Below are positions 46,446-54,918 of a stretch of 64,000 nucleotides of DNA, piece after piece; position 1 is the stretch's first letter; each line of letters opens with the position of its first letter. Source of the stretch: Bacteroidota bacterium (GTDB lineage: Bacteria; Bacteroidota; Bacteroidia; Chitinophagales; Chitinophagaceae); assembly GCA_018268075.1 (NCBI GenBank), contig JAFDXH010000265.1, positions 1 to 64,000 of the forward strand, given 5' to 3'. Under the pieces are notes generated by a model, which had not been told where the DNA came from, did not search any database, and saw nothing but the letters and a program-made list of their open reading frames with translations. Made by a program: the position numbers and the translations under genes.

Positions 46446-46488
46446 ATTTAATATTTATTTATTGATAAACAATAAATAAATATTAAAT
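46446..46488. promoter_or_regulatory. Perfect 19-bp inverted repeat, candidate operator of the DUF2975/XRE cassette
   Basis: Arms 46446-46464 and 46470-46488 are exact complements around the five-base loop ATAAA. Nearly all A/T, so it would make a weak RNA hairpin but a good DNA dyad. It sits just upstream of the first DUF2975 gene. Confidence 0.55.
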
Positions 46489-46563
46489 AATAATAAAAAT
46501 GGTAGACGAAGATTTTTAAACTGCTTTTAAATCATTGAAGCATAAAAAATGGGCTAAGGGTAT

Positions 46564-46597
46564 ATACTAATCAGAATGCCTGATCAGTATTTTTTTG
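46564..46597. terminator. Hairpin downstream of the NUDIX gene
   Basis: ATACTAATCAG and CTGATCAGTAT pair over 11 bases with one mismatch and are followed by T7 on the + strand. It lies between the NUDIX gene end and the DUF2975 cassette; on the - strand it lacks a T-run. Confidence 0.4.
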
Positions 46598-46607
46598 AAC
46601 AATATTT

Positions 46608-47228
46608 TTAATCCAACTCATCTACAAGGGGGATAAGTGCCGGATACATATTTTCTTTATAAAATTTCATCTCCGCCAGAGGCGTCCATTTTATTTCTGT
46701 GATTCCTTCTTCTATCTGAGGCAATAAATTTTCTGTGCTTTGAGTTGACATTTGGAACCAGGTGGATTCTTTGAGTATCCAATCCTCATGTTGAAAGTAA
46801 GTATGATAAGTAGTGCCTGCCGGTTTAATTAATTTTATAGTTGCAATGCCTGTTTCTTCCTGTACCTCACGTATTGCACAATCCTCAATCTGCTCGCCCT
46901 TTTCTAATTTTCCTTTTGGAAGGTCCCATTTTCCATTTCTGAAAATTAATAATAATTCTCCCTTTTCATTTAATACAATTCCGCCTCCGGCTTTAATTAT
47001 TTTAAAATTTCCGAAAAAATCCTTTTTAAGGTTTGATATATCTTTCCCCGACACAATCACTTTCCTATAGTTTTTCCATCCTTGATTTTGCAAAAAATCG
47101 TGTAACCAATTGTTGGTAAATTGAGTAATACTTAGGGTGGCCTCATCATGTGGCAATGCCTGAAAAGTGGTGATATCCTGTACTAAATAAACAGGGGTAT
47201 TTTCAAAAAAGATAATAATTGGCGGCAT
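46608..47228 (-). CDS. NUDIX hydrolase
   Basis: A 206-residue protein. An N-terminal extension of about 80 residues precedes the NUDIX domain. The Nudix box is complete at 106-128 (GKLEKGEQIEDCAIREVQEETGI split: G-x5-E-x7-REV-x-EETGI). It hydrolyses a nucleoside diphosphate linked to another group; the substrate is unknown. It is divergent from pyrE with 21 bp between the starts, so the two share a promoter region. Confidence 0.88.
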   Translation of the reverse strand: MPPIIIFFENTPVYLVQDITTFQALPHDEATLSITQFTNNWLHDFLQNQGWKNYRKVIVSGKDISNLKKDFFGNFKIIKAGGGIVLNEKGELLLIFRNGKWDLPKGKLEKGEQIEDCAIREVQEETGIATIKLIKPAGTTYHTYFQHEDWILKESTWFQMSTQSTENLLPQIEEGITEIKWTPLAEMKFYKENMYPALIPLVDELD

Positions 47229-47249
47229 AGCTTATAGTACCTTCGTGCT

Positions 47250-47876
47250 ATGACCAACAAGACTGTCGTTGCACAAAAGCTACTACAAATTAATGCAATT
47301 AAAATCAATATAAAGCAACCCTATACTTGGGCTAGCGGCTGGAAGAGCCCAATTTATTGCGACAACCGTAAAATATTGTCTTATCCCTTTGTTCGGGATT
47401 TTATAAAATCGGAGTTGAGTAATCTTGTTTTTTCTACATTTAATAATGCTGATTTGATAGCCGGGGTAGCTACAGCGGGCATTCCTTGGGCTGTATTAAT
47501 AGCAGACCAATTAAAACTTCCCTGCATTTATGTAAGGCCTGTGCCCAAAGCTCATGGGTTAGGTAAACAGATTGAAGGCGAGTACCTTGAAAATCAAAAT
47601 GTGGTAGTCGTTGAAGATTTACTCTCTACCGGAAAGAGCAGCCTGGCGGTAGTAGATGTACTGGCAAATGAAAAGCTGATAGTGAATGGAGTAGTATCAA
47701 TATTTAATTATAGGTTTAATACCTGTCTGGATTCATTTGCCAATAAGGGTATAGAACTTAGATCGCTTTCTGACTATGAACACCTTGTAAGCCTTCTGAA
47801 AAATGAAGGAAAGGTGAGTCTGGAAGAAGAAAAGGCGTTGTTAAATTGGCGTGCAAACCCTTCTGATTGGAAGTAA
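47250..47876 (+). CDS. pyrE: Orotate phosphoribosyltransferase
   Basis: A 208-residue phosphoribosyltransferase with PRPP motif VVVVEDLLSTGKSS at 118-131, the catalytic loop VRPVPKAHGLGKQIEG (lysine-rich, about 96-110), and the N-terminal TWASGWKSPIYCDNR. It makes OMP from orotate. A TACCTTCG -7-like element lies 5 bases before the ATG. The third pyrimidine gene in this 6-kb stretch. Confidence 0.93.
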   Translation: MTNKTVVAQKLLQINAIKINIKQPYTWASGWKSPIYCDNRKILSYPFVRDFIKSELSNLVFSTFNNADLIAGVATAGIPWAVLIADQLKLPCIYVRPVPKAHGLGKQIEGEYLENQNVVVVEDLLSTGKSSLAVVDVLANEKLIVNGVVSIFNYRFNTCLDSFANKGIELRSLSDYEHLVSLLKNEGKVSLEEEKALLNWRANPSDWK

Positions 47877-47898
47877 TTTTTTATATTCGTGATCAATT

Positions 47899-48240
47899 AT
47901 GAAAAATACATTCCTTCTACTCATTTCTATTTTAGCTATTAACCTTACTGGATTTGGTCAGGTAAAACCGATTCAAAAGGCAGTGATTAATACACCAGGC
48001 GTGCAAGATGAAGCTTGTAAAACCAGAATAGAGAACTATATAGCCCACGAATATGGTATAATAGCCGTGAAGGCAGATTATAAAAAGCATGTAGTTGGTG
48101 TGCAATGGTATTCAGATAGAACTAATATTGAAAACATCAAAACGGCGATCGCCAATTTGGGTTATGATGCAGATGATGTAACTGCTGATCCGGATGCATA
48201 TAAGCGATTGCCTAAAACTTGCCAGCATATTTCAAAATAA
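47899..48240 (+). CDS. Exported heavy-metal-associated (HMA)-like domain protein
   Basis: A 113-residue protein with a signal peptide (cleavage near GFGQ) and a ferredoxin-like HMA fold: VINTPGVQDEACKTRIENYI in helix 1, then VVGVQWYSDRTNIENIKTAIANLGYDADD. The usual MxCxxC metal motif is reduced to a single Cys (Cys in DEAC), with another Cys near the C-terminus. It may bind metal through one Cys or act in protein contact only. It ends 15 bp from a convergent gene. Confidence 0.75.
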   Translation: MKNTFLLLISILAINLTGFGQVKPIQKAVINTPGVQDEACKTRIENYIAHEYGIIAVKADYKKHVVGVQWYSDRTNIENIKTAIANLGYDADDVTADPDAYKRLPKTCQHISK

Positions 48241-48255
48241 GTGGCTTCGTCAGGC

Positions 48256-48705
48256 TCAAAACATCGAAAATGTTTGTTTGGACTCATAATTAATAGGGAA
48301 ATTCATAAATACATTTCCTTTTCCCACCTTCACTTTTCCGGCCAATTTAACTAATACTTCCTTTCCTGTTAATGTATTGAGGGCATTCCTAAATGCATTG
48401 CGCATATCTATATTGAATTTTACCGGTACGGTAAAATTTCCTCTTCTGGGTATTTGAATTAAGGAATCCGTTACACTATGCCCAAGGAGGTTCCCATCTA
48501 TAAAAATATCCAAATCAGTATTTTTTAGCTGCATCCCAAAATTGTTTGGATTGTAATATTCCAGATCTAAACTTATGGAAGAGGTATTAAAGCCAAGCTG
48601 GTTAATGGAGAAATTATGGTAAGTTTTATATTCTACCGCCTTGGGAGCAGAGCAGGAGAGTAGTGACATAATTACACTTGCAAGAAGGATGATTTTTTTC
48701 AGCAC
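48256..48705 (-). CDS. LEA type 2 (WHy-domain) lipoprotein
   Basis: A 149-residue protein starting at GTG 48705 with a signal peptide and lipobox LLSC, so it should be a lipoprotein. The rest is a beta-sandwich like LEA14/WHy (LDLEYYNPNNFGMQLKNTDLDIFIDG). Such proteins are linked with stress tolerance but their role in bacteria is unclear. The ATG at codon 13 would lose the signal. A TATTTTTG box overlaps the GTG, so the mRNA start should be checked. Confidence 0.75.
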   Translation of the reverse strand: MLKKIILLASVIMSLLSCSAPKAVEYKTYHNFSINQLGFNTSSISLDLEYYNPNNFGMQLKNTDLDIFIDGNLLGHSVTDSLIQIPRRGNFTVPVKFNIDMRNAFRNALNTLTGKEVLVKLAGKVKVGKGNVFMNFPINYESKQTFSMF

Positions 48706-49659
48706 AAAAATAAAATTTCCTAAAATTAATTAAATCCATGAAAAGATCATGCTAAATTTTGGTGCAAAGGCAAAATTAATTCTGAAATGAGGTTGCCTAA
48801 TATTTATAGTTTTAATAAAAAATAGATAATTAATTGATAATAAGTATATTATATTACTTAAAATAATAAAAAATAATAAATAATATTGACGATTATTTTA
48901 CTATTCATAATGATATTTTGCCCTTTCAATATTAAACTCTTATTTTAAAGAAATAATTATATAATCAACTCATTAACAGTGTAATATATTTATTAACTAA
49001 CTTTAAAAATAATATAAATGCACTTATTTTTATTGATCATAATATGATGGGGGTGTAAAAATCAATTTGGGTGGGTTGATAAGCTATGGAATTTTCAATA
49101 AGACATAATGGCGTCTATTACAAGAATGGTTGGAAAACCACGAAAATATTTGAGATAACAGGATGTTTTCTAACTGTATCAAATATTTATAGAAAAATAT
49201 TTTATTTTATTGTTATTTATTTAGAATTAGTAAACTAAAATTCTATTTTTTTTAAAAAATTTCTAAATATTTGAAATAGTAATTTTACTGTCTTGCAAAT
49301 TCCGAATTAACACTCTATGTTTGCACTCATAAATGTGAATGCTGCTTGTTTACCCGGCTTCCTTTTAAAAATAATCCCACCATTCTTTGAGAAATCATAG
49401 CTGATTTAAAAAACTCAAAATCTAAGAATGAATAAAAATTTTACCAAACACCAAATACTAATACTTAGTTATCTGAAGGAGTTATTAATTCCTAAAATTT
49501 TTCTGGGATATATCCCTACTAAGCAAGCTCATCACCATCACCTGATACCAATTAGGGTAAGGTGTAAGTAATGGGCCTTTTTCTATTCGAATCCAATTTT
49601 TTTTAAAGCCACCTATTTCTAATATTCATTGTAGCCAATAATTTTTTAAAAATTATACA
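48706..49659. other. 954-bp AT-rich intergenic region without convincing gene
   Basis: Very AT-rich, with many runs of A and T and short A/T dyads; no frame has a known motif. A 47-codon frame at 49428-49571 ends with a His-rich stretch but is not supported further. From 49321 the base composition is more mixed, so the last 300 bp may hold a leader or small RNA for the gene at 49660. I see no tRNA. Confidence 0.5.
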
Positions 49660-50040
49660 ATGAAAAAAATAATGTTATTAAGGATTTTTATAATCCTGTT
49701 ATGTTTAAATGGCTTTTTAACGGCTAATGCGCAAACAACTGATCAGATTGATTTTAAAAATATCAGTGTGACGGCTAATCAGGGTAAAGTAAATATAAAG
49801 TGGACTACAGATGACGCATCTGCTACCAATTATTTTGAATTGGAAAAGAGTAATGATGGGCAAAACTTTAAAACCGTAGCCATGGTAATGGGTGCAGATC
49901 CTTCGATAGCAGCAGGTAATTGCTTTGGTTGTTTTGATAAGGTAAGCGAAAAAGCTAAAACAGCTTATTATAGGATAAAACATATAGATAAAAATGGTTA
50001 TGTTCAGCTAAGTGAAATACAAATGCTGGCTATAAAATAA
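49660..50040 (+). CDS. Small secreted FN3-like protein
   Basis: A 126-residue protein: signal peptide (cleavage near ANAQ, residue 25), then a single FN3-like domain (FKNISVTANQGKVNIKWTTDDASATNYFELEKSNDG). The same module precedes the sorting domain in large T9SS proteins such as those at 5.6-8.2 kb, but here there is no sorting domain. Two Cys (GNCFGCF) lie close together. It may be an exported stand-alone module or a remnant of a larger gene; function unknown. A terminator follows. Confidence 0.75.
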   Translation: MKKIMLLRIFIILLCLNGFLTANAQTTDQIDFKNISVTANQGKVNIKWTTDDASATNYFELEKSNDGQNFKTVAMVMGADPSIAAGNCFGCFDKVSEKAKTAYYRIKHIDKNGYVQLSEIQMLAIK

Positions 50041-50091
50041 TTCAACTCGTTTTCTTTGGGGGTTACAGAACCATATTGGTTCTTAACAAAC

Positions 50092-50118
50092 GCCGCATTT
50101 CTATGCGGCTTTTTTTTT
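50092..50118 (+). terminator. Terminator between FN3-like and blaR1-like genes
   Basis: GCCGCAT (50092-50098) pairs with ATGCGGC (50103-50109), followed by nine T. The T-run reaches the stop codon of the convergent gene. A second dyad AGAACCA/TGGTTCT (50067-50083) stands just before it. Confidence 0.85.
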
Positions 50119-51754
50119 ATGGTAGTAGTGTTGTTTTGATTCTGGGGAGGGTAAAAAGTCTGGTAGTATCTCTTAATATTTCATTTACCAATTTGCTCGC
50201 ATTGTTTGTTATATGAGAATATTGCTGTTGTAAAAGTATAGCCTGAGCTATCTGCATAGAATCGCGTATGAGTAATTTTATATTTTTTTGTAAATTTTGA
50301 AAATTTATTGCTTGCCTTTGTGCTATAAGTTGGGCCACGCGTTTAGAATTTTCTTGATTAATTTTTGAAAATTTTTCATTTGCCTGTTGTATTGTTTTAT
50401 TTATCTGGTTTCCGACATCTTGCCAATTGACCTTATCTATTTCTGCTGTAGCTGCTTTGATTTTTGCATTAATTTCATTCAGGTCAATACTTGTAAATTG
50501 ATTGTCTTTCAGGTCAATTACTGTGGTATTGAACTCTGGCAATCTGGGAGAGGCCTGGGGTACGGGTTGGGCTGCGGGTGCTATTATTTTTATAAGTATT
50601 TTACCTGTATTATTTTTTACCAGAGCGTTCGAATGGCTGCTTTGCTGCACAGGAATTGTTTTTTTAGTTATAGAATCCATGCTGACAGTTTTTACTGTAA
50701 TACTTTCTTCGCTTTGGGAATGCCTGATTTCCTTGGGTATTTTGGCTATGGATCTATTGCTTTCAAATTTTAAAATCAAAAAGGCCAGGCCAGCGCTCAG
50801 TAGCACGAAAAAAAGAATTGTAGATAATTTGGGGTATTGTCCTCTGTTGTCTGGGAAGCCATTTATGCGCTTCACTCTTTTAAGTAATTCATTTTTTTCG
50901 GAAACTGCAGCCAGCACCAATTCTAATTTCTGAATTCTTTCCTTTTCAATTTTGAAGAGCGCGTCTGAATAGGTTAAACAATCATATTGGTAATTGATTA
51001 CGAAATCATCACAGCAGTTTTCCCTTTCTTCTTTAATTATTTTGAGTAAAACAAAATGGAAGGGGTTAAAGAAAAGGAGGGTAGAGCAAAATGCAAGCAT
51101 TAAATTTATCAGGTAATCATTTCTTTTTATATGGGCAAACTCATGCAATAGGATTGCCTCTATCTGGGGTAAACTCAGTTGTGAAATAACAGAAAAAGGT
51201 AAAAAAATAACAGGTTTAAAATAGCCAATCGTTGCCGGAACGTCTATATGATCACAAATCCATATTTGTACCTTCTGGGAAATACCATTCTCGATACCAA
51301 TTTTTTCTATAAATTTTTCGAAATGTGCAGGGGCAATTTTAAGTGTTGAATTAAATAATAATCGAACATTCTTATAATAAATAACCAGCCTCGAAAGCAA
51401 AAAAGTTACGGCTATAAGATAGATAATTGAAATAATTGAAAATAGGGATTCAAAGTGAAATGGCTTATGAGTGCGCAGTGTGGTTGAACTTGCTACGGAA
51501 GCATTTAAATTAATTTGTGGAGCGTGATTCACGCTATTGGTGGAGAAAAAATATAAAAAATTCCCAACAAGTAAAAGGAAAAGACAAAAATAGGTACCTA
51601 AAGCTAATTTATATTTTGCATTGGCATTTTTGGGGGATATTCCATTTTTAATAAATAGAAAGAGTGCAAATAAGAGCAGGCCTTCGCCCAGATTATAAAG
51701 TAACGCTTTACCTAACGCCAAAAGAAATGGGGATTGTTCAAATGCAGAAACCAT
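50117..51754 (-). CDS. BlaR1/MecR1-like M56 membrane metallopeptidase
   Basis: A 545-residue protein. Four hydrophobic segments (about 15-36, 50-70, 104-125, 215-235) and a zinc peptidase motif HEFAH at 204-208 with the downstream ERENCCDD acidic ligand place it in family M56. After a further membrane segment near 312 comes a periplasmic part of about 230 residues rich in Gln and Lys coiled coil, not the penicillin-binding domain of true BlaR1. So the signal it senses is probably not a beta-lactam. It lies 3 bp after the BlaI-like gene. Confidence 0.87.
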   Translation of the reverse strand: MVSAFEQSPFLLALGKALLYNLGEGLLLFALFLFIKNGISPKNANAKYKLALGTYFCLFLLLVGNFLYFFSTNSVNHAPQINLNASVASSTTLRTHKPFHFESLFSIISIIYLIAVTFLLSRLVIYYKNVRLLFNSTLKIAPAHFEKFIEKIGIENGISQKVQIWICDHIDVPATIGYFKPVIFLPFSVISQLSLPQIEAILLHEFAHIKRNDYLINLMLAFCSTLLFFNPFHFVLLKIIKEERENCCDDFVINYQYDCLTYSDALFKIEKERIQKLELVLAAVSEKNELLKRVKRINGFPDNRGQYPKLSTILFFVLLSAGLAFLILKFESNRSIAKIPKEIRHSQSEESITVKTVSMDSITKKTIPVQQSSHSNALVKNNTGKILIKIIAPAAQPVPQASPRLPEFNTTVIDLKDNQFTSIDLNEINAKIKAATAEIDKVNWQDVGNQINKTIQQANEKFSKINQENSKRVAQLIAQRQAINFQNLQKNIKLLIRDSMQIAQAILLQQQYSHITNNASKLVNEILRDTTRLFTLPRIKTTLLP

Positions 51755-51757
51755 TAG

Positions 51758-52138
51758 CTATTTTTTTAAATCATCCAGAAACTTTCTTATTTGCTCTAAT
51801 TCGGCTTTACTTGACTTTTGATTTCCAAGAGCCTGAAGAACCAATTGAGTTGACGATCCGCCAAATAAGCCATTAATCATTCTGTCTAAAAAAAATTTTT
51901 GTGTTTTATTTCGGCTAACGACTGCATAATACACATGTGTCTTTTTGCTTTCGTCTCGTGTCAGCAGGCCTTTTTCATGCATTATTTGCATGAGCTTAAG
52001 CGTAGTGGTATATCCAGATGGTTTTGTTTTAATTAACTCTTCATGCACTTCTCTAACAGTCGCCTGCTCTTTATTCCAAATAATCTGTAGTATTTCGAGC
52101 TCACTTTCAGTTGGTTTTATTGAAGGATTTGTATTCAT
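51758..52138 (-). CDS. BlaI/MecI-family repressor
   Basis: A 126-residue winged-helix repressor: ELEILQIIWNKEQATVREVHEEL then GYTTTLKLMQIMHEKGLL (recognition helix) and the dimerisation C-terminal half. The protein is normally cut by the partner M56 protease. A dyad TACGA-N6-TCGTA lies 24 bp upstream, over a -7-like box on the - strand, as expected for self-repression. Confidence 0.9.
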   Translation of the reverse strand: MNTNPSIKPTESELEILQIIWNKEQATVREVHEELIKTKPSGYTTTLKLMQIMHEKGLLTRDESKKTHVYYAVVSRNKTQKFFLDRMINGLFGGSSTQLVLQALGNQKSSKAELEQIRKFLDDLKK

Positions 52139-52161
52139 GTGTTTAATTTAAAAAAGGAATA

Positions 52162-52177
52162 TACGACTCACTTCGTA
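52162..52177. promoter_or_regulatory. Candidate BlaI operator
   Basis: TACGA CTCACT TCGTA, a 5-bp dyad. On the - strand it overlaps TATATTTA, a -7-like element, upstream of the blaI-like gene. It also lies in the 125-bp region shared with the divergent cytidine deaminase gene. Confidence 0.5.
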
Positions 52178-52263
52178 AATATACATTTTTCTTTACATTA
52201 TGAGATTTTTTTTTAAACACTTTGTAAAGCATAAATTTGGCTTGGCTATAATCATAAATCATC

Positions 52264-52758
52264 ATGAACAAACAACAGATCAGTTTTACAATAGAGGAAT
52301 ACAATTCCATTGCCGACCTAACAGAAGAAGATGCTGCATTATTAACACAGGCAAGAAGAATTACCAAGGATGCTTATGCACCATATTCTAATTTTCAGGT
52401 AGCAGCGTATGCAAAGCTTGTAAATGGCGAAATGATAGGAGGTACCAATCAAGAAAATGCATCATATCCAGCCGGACTCTGTGCTGAAAGGGCTTTGATG
52501 GCAGTAGCGGCGAGCCTTTATCCTGGTATAGGGATAGACACCATCGCCATAACCTATAATAATCTGAATGGGGAAAGCAATCATCCTATTAGCCCTTGCG
52601 GTATTTGCAGGCAATACTTTACCGAATTTCAACAAAGAACTGGGCATACCATTAGAATAATTTTAAGTGGTATGGAAGGAAAGGTTCAGATAATTAAAGA
52701 TTCGTTTCAATTGCTCCCTTTGGTATTTACTTCCGATGATATGAATAAGAAATTTTAA
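52264..52758 (+). CDS. cdd: Cytidine deaminase
   Basis: A 164-residue enzyme with zinc site CAE (Cys73, Glu75) and PCGICRQ (Cys112, Cys115), and [16 protein letters not shown] typical of tetrameric Cdd. It turns cytidine into uridine for salvage. Its last 4 bp overlap the convergent rocD end. Its start is divergent from the blaI-like gene. Confidence 0.92.
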   Translation: MNKQQISFTIEEYNSIADLTEEDAALLTQARRITKDAYAPYSNFQVAAYAKLVNGEMIGGTNQENASYPAGLCAERALMAVAASLYPGIGIDTIAITYNNLNGESNHPISPCGICRQYFTEFQQRTGHTIRIILSGMEGKVQIIKDSFQLLPLVFTSDDMNKKF

Positions 52759-53987
52759 TCCAATATGGCGAGAGATTTATTGATGATGCCGATTGCCTCA
52801 TCCAGTTGTTCTTTATTGATAGTTAAGGGTGGTGCCAACCTGATTTTATCGCCATGTGTAGGTTTGGCCAGCAATCCGTTTTTCATTAATTGAATGCACA
52901 ATTTCCATGCTGCTTCCTCTTCGGGATGCTCTATAATAATTGCATTCAGCAATCCTTTACCTCTTATTTTTTTAATGTGTGGTGAGTTTAATTTTCTAAT
53001 GGCTGCCCTGAAGTAATTACCCAATTCTTCTGCATTTTGTGCAAGACTTTCATCCTTTATTACTTTTAAAGATTCAATAGCTACCTTGCAGGCAAGCGGA
53101 TTGCCGCCATAAGTGCTTCCATGTTCACCGGGTTGGATGGTATCCATGATTTCTTTATTTGCAAGCACCGCACTTACAGGCATGGTACCGCCACTTAAAG
53201 CTTTTCCCAAAATCAAAATGTCTGGACTTACTTCTTCGTGGTCGCAACATAATAATTTTCCGGTGCGGCCGAGCCCAGTTTGAATTTCATCTGCAATAAA
53301 TAATACATTTGCCGCTTCGCAATACTTTTTGGCTGTACTTAAATATCCTTCATCCGGTACATTTACTCCGGCTTCGCCTTGTATAGGCTCTATTAAAAAC
53401 GCGGCTACATCTTTATCTTTCAGCGCTTCTTTTAAGGAGGGCAAATCATTATATGGAATATTGATAAACCCTGGCAGAAAAGGGCCAAAATCATTTTTGG
53501 ATTGAGGATCCGAACTGAAAGAAATAATTCCCAAAGTCCGCCCATGAAAATTGCCATTACAAACGATGATTTTTGCCTTTTCGTCTGCTATTTTTTTCAC
53601 GCGGTAGGCCCAATGTCTGCATACTTTTAGCGCAGTCTCTACAGCCTCAGCGCCGGTATTCATAGGGAGTACTTTATCATAGCCAAAATAGGTACAAATA
53701 AATTCTGTAAATAGTGATAGTTCTTCACTATGAAAGGCTCTGCTGGTAAGAGTTAGGGTAGAGGCTTGGTGCTGAAGGCTCTCAATTATTCTGGGATGGC
53801 AGTGCCCTTGATTGACAGCAGAATAGGCGCTTAAAAAATCAAAATATTTTTTTCCGGCTACATCCCATACAAATATCCCTTTACCCTTATTTAATACAAC
53901 TGGTAATGAGTGATAATTATGGGCGCCATATTCATTTTCAAGGCCAATTAATTCATCCGGTTTGGAAGCTATTGCATGCACTAACAT
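52755..53987 (-). CDS. rocD: Ornithine aminotransferase (ornithine-oxo-acid transaminase)
   Basis: A 410-residue class III aminotransferase: pyridoxal-phosphate Lys262 in [28 protein letters not shown] for the cofactor phosphate, and [13 protein letters not shown]. Overall pattern matches ornithine aminotransferase rather than acetylornithine aminotransferase. It makes glutamate semialdehyde, the substrate of the PruA-like enzyme at 40 kb. Its upstream 286 bp hold no gene. Confidence 0.9.
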   Translation of the reverse strand: MLVHAIASKPDELIGLENEYGAHNYHSLPVVLNKGKGIFVWDVAGKKYFDFLSAYSAVNQGHCHPRIIESLQHQASTLTLTSRAFHSEELSLFTEFICTYFGYDKVLPMNTGAEAVETALKVCRHWAYRVKKIADEKAKIIVCNGNFHGRTLGIISFSSDPQSKNDFGPFLPGFINIPYNDLPSLKEALKDKDVAAFLIEPIQGEAGVNVPDEGYLSTAKKYCEAANVLFIADEIQTGLGRTGKLLCCDHEEVSPDILILGKALSGGTMPVSAVLANKEIMDTIQPGEHGSTYGGNPLACKVAIESLKVIKDESLAQNAEELGNYFRAAIRKLNSPHIKKIRGKGLLNAIIIEHPEEEAAWKLCIQLMKNGLLAKPTHGDKIRLAPPLTINKEQLDEAIGIINKSLAILD

Positions 53988-54273
53988 AATAAAATTTTAA
54001 AGCAAAAAAATATAAAAAGAAAACTTTTCAGAAGAAGGGGTAATATCGTAATCAACTGTGATTAAGAAAATCCAGATTGAAGGAAAGGAAATGGCGATAT
54101 TGATAATTAATTAAGCCCATGTATGACAAAGGTAAAATAATTTTAAATAGGATAAAATATCTGGTGTGTATTTTTTTATGCTCTTCAAAATAAATGCACC
54201 GAGAAAACAAAATTTTAGTATCAGTTTCTTTTACAGAAAATTTTTATTTGTGAAAATCAGATTAACCAATTGG

Positions 54274-54918
54274 CTATCGATCGCCTTTGGTGGCTATAAG
54301 TTTTAGTATCTGCGTAGGTGACAGGTACTTATTTTCTTTCATTTTAATATAGGGGTCTTTGGCGTGAGAATGATTTATTACATAATCTGCCCATGCAAAG
54401 AGTGGCCATCCTAAGCCCATTTTAATAGTGAGTTCATCAGTTTGTATTTCTAATTTTTTTTGCTGCTTTTGAAACAGGTATTTAAATCCCCAAAATATTA
54501 AATCAAAGAACCTTTTTTGCTTAAAAATTTTTACATGGGCTAATTCATGGCCTATCAGGCCTACCATAGCAGCCTCTGGAATATCTTGTAATGCAATTCC
54601 ATTCCGGCTGCTATCATTATTTATGTAAATAATAAATGTTTTATTGTTGCTTTCAAATAGTGAGGGTAAAGTCATGGTGGTTCGGGCCGTGCTATTAATA
54701 TTTTTGTATTTAAAAATTATCGCATCATCTTTTAATTCAGGAAACCATGATAATGCAATAAGTGCGGCTGTTTTTATTTCAGGCAAAAACTTTTTATTTG
54801 TTCCATTGTTTTTTTCAAGGCTATCCGGATTATATTTACCCAGCACTATTGAATAATTATTCTGGGCGAGCGTAGTGGCGGAAAGGAAAAATAAGAGCGA
54901 AATGAAGAATAATCTCAC
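54274..54918 (-). CDS. Exported HExxH metalloprotease-like protein
   Basis: A 214-residue protein with a signal peptide (cleavage near LAQN) and a HELAH zinc motif near residue 135 (GLIGHELAHVKIF), followed by a hydrophobic stretch and EIQTDELTIKMGLGWP, whose Glu-Asp may be a third ligand. It resembles small M48-like peptidases but I cannot place it in a known family. It starts inside the ispE stop (ATGA overlap, 54915-54918), so translation is coupled. Confidence 0.65.
   Translation of the reverse strand: MRLFFISLLFFLSATTLAQNNYSIVLGKYNPDSLEKNNGTNKKFLPEIKTAALIALSWFPELKDDAIIFKYKNINSTARTTMTLPSLFESNNKTFIIYINNDSSRNGIALQDIPEAAMVGLIGHELAHVKIFKQKRFFDLIFWGFKYLFQKQQKKLEIQTDELTIKMGLGWPLFAWADYVINHSHAKDPYIKMKENKYLSPTQILKLIATKGDR

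Noticed and set aside
47238-47245. TACCTTCG as a pyrE promoter
   Set aside because: The only nearby TTG is 16 bases upstream, too close for the Bacteroidota spacing; mentioned with pyrE only.
49428-49571. 47-codon frame ending with a His-rich stretch
   Set aside because: No signal, no motif, no promoter or neighbour support; the AT-rich context gives many such frames.
50387-50933. Overlapping frames antisense to the M56 protease gene
   Set aside because: They mirror the low-complexity coil of the real gene; no promoter or domain.
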